A stretch of DNA of 64,000 nt from Pseudorasbora parva (lineage: Eukaryota; Chordata; Actinopteri; Cypriniformes; Gobionidae), in contig NC_090184.1 of the NCBI RefSeq assembly GCF_024679245.1, positions 12,847,233 to 12,911,232 of the forward strand. The letters run 5' to 3'. Position numbers and translations under genes: made by a program. The stretch's first letter is position 1. Each line of letters opens with the position of its first letter. This document shows, one piece after another, positions 63,159 through 64,000 of the stretch. The notes under the pieces were generated by a model. That model was not told the DNA's origin, ran no database searches, and saw only the letters and a list, made by a program, of their open reading frames with translations.

Positions 63159-64000
63159 CACAGCGGGGGAAATAAGTATTTGACACATCAGCATTTTTAT
63201 CAGTAAGGGGATTTCTAAGTGGACTATTGACACAAAATGTTCACTAGATGCAGCCATCAAGCCAATTATTGAATTCATACAAAGAAATCAGAACATTTAA
63301 GTATACAAGTTGAGTCATAATAAATAAAGGGAAATGACACAGAATAAGTATTGAACACACTTTATTTAATACTTTGTAGAAAAGCCTTTGTTGGTGATTA
63401 CAGTTTCTAGATGCCTCTTGTATAGAGAGACCAGTCGTCTGCATTGCTCAGGAGTGATTCTGGCCTATTCTTCCACACAAATGGTCTTTAAATCTTGGCG
63501 GTTCCTTGGGCTTCTTGAACTTCAATCTTCAGTTCTCTCCATAGATGTTCTATGGGATTTATGTCAGGTGATTGACTGGGCCATTCAAGCAACTTTAATA
63601 ATATGAAGTCTGCCGGTACCCCTTGCTGAAAAGCAGCCCCAAACCATGATGCTTCCACCCCCAAACTTAACTATTGGTATGGTGTTCTTGGGGTGGTGGG
63701 CAGTACCATTTCTTCTCCAAACATGGTGTGTAGAATGACTGAGAAAAAGTTCAATTTTGCTTTCATCTGACCAAACTATAGTCTCCCAATAATCCACAGG
63801 CTTCCCCAAATGCTCTTTCACAAACTTTAACCGAGCATCAACATGCTTTTTGTTCAGCAATGGAGCCTTGCGTGGTGAGTTTGCATGGATGGCATGGCGG
63901 TTCAGTGAATTGCTTATAGTTCTCTTTGAAACAACAGCACCTGCTGATGCAAGGTCTTCCTGAAGTTCTGCACGAGTGGTTCTTGGCTCTTGGAGAAGAG
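63159..64000 (-). mobile_element. Tc1-like transposon, cut by the window edge
   Basis: TA precedes the end CACAGCGGGGGAAATAAGTA. After an inverted-repeat-like region of about 200 bp, the minus strand encodes the C-terminal half of a transposase. The other end lies beyond 64000. Confidence 0.85.
63530..64000 (-). pseudogene. Tc1-like transposase, partial
   Basis: On the minus strand: MLNKKHVDARLKFVKEHLGK, then IVWSDESKIELF (first catalytic Asp), [17 protein letters not shown], and in another frame near 63540-63575 INPIEHLW (the Glu). The second Asp region is missing or shifted, so it is inactive. The N-terminal half is outside the window. Confidence 0.82.

Overview
The window is vertebrate genomic DNA from a teleost, most likely a cyprinid. 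Small coding exons with GT-AG boundaries sit in long, AT-rich introns, and the repeats (Tc1 elements, hAT elements with 8-bp target duplications, TTAA-flanked foldback MITEs, L1/L2-like LINE tails, tRNA-headed SINEs) match families common in zebrafish and carp. The species call is inference; the exon calls rest on reading frame, splice sites and protein similarity.

Two protein-coding genes lie in tandem on the minus strand. The left half (3367-24550) holds the 5' part of ogdh, the E1 subunit of the mitochondrial 2-oxoglutarate dehydrogenase complex. It has a probable non-coding exon 1 (ends 24431), the start-codon exon (22345-22575), exon 3 (11259-11447) and two alternative versions of exon 4 (3788-3881 and 3367-3469). 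The two versions have the same phase and look mutually exclusive; only the second carries the Asp-rich segment linked to calcium sensing in mammals. The rest of ogdh lies beyond position 1. The right half (31788-58631) holds adam9, a membrane-anchored metalloprotease-disintegrin: 19 consecutive coding exons, 2130 nt, in frame from the middle of the prodomain to the stop codon. They encode a cysteine switch, an RKKR cleavage site, the [12 protein letters not shown] zinc site, an ECD disintegrin loop, an EGF-like end, a transmembrane segment and a proline-rich tail. The signal-peptide exons were not found and presumably lie to the right.

Introns and the intergenic region are dominated by mobile elements. 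Four Tc1-like elements have damaged transposases (6175-7724, 25579-27108, 54622-56237, 63159 to the edge). Three hAT-type elements have perfect 8-bp target duplications (13846-15506, 17588-19279, 44997-45976). There are several foldback MITEs, an L1 tail, L2-like LINE 3' ends, a DIRS-like fragment and SINEs. Nesting is common: a SINE inside a Tc1 terminal repeat, an element inside a TTAA-flanked element, and a possible 6.1-kb hAT copy hosting an L1 tail and a Tc1.

The least ordinary material is at the far right (60215-61764): a THAP-domain first exon and, facing it, a first exon resembling those of fish P2X7-C-terminal-like genes. A decayed copy of the latter exon lies in a complete TTAA-flanked element at 15764-16925, so this exon travels with a transposon family. 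A 69-codon ORF with one predicted membrane segment behind a promoter-like stretch (23781-24120) is a speculative microprotein candidate.
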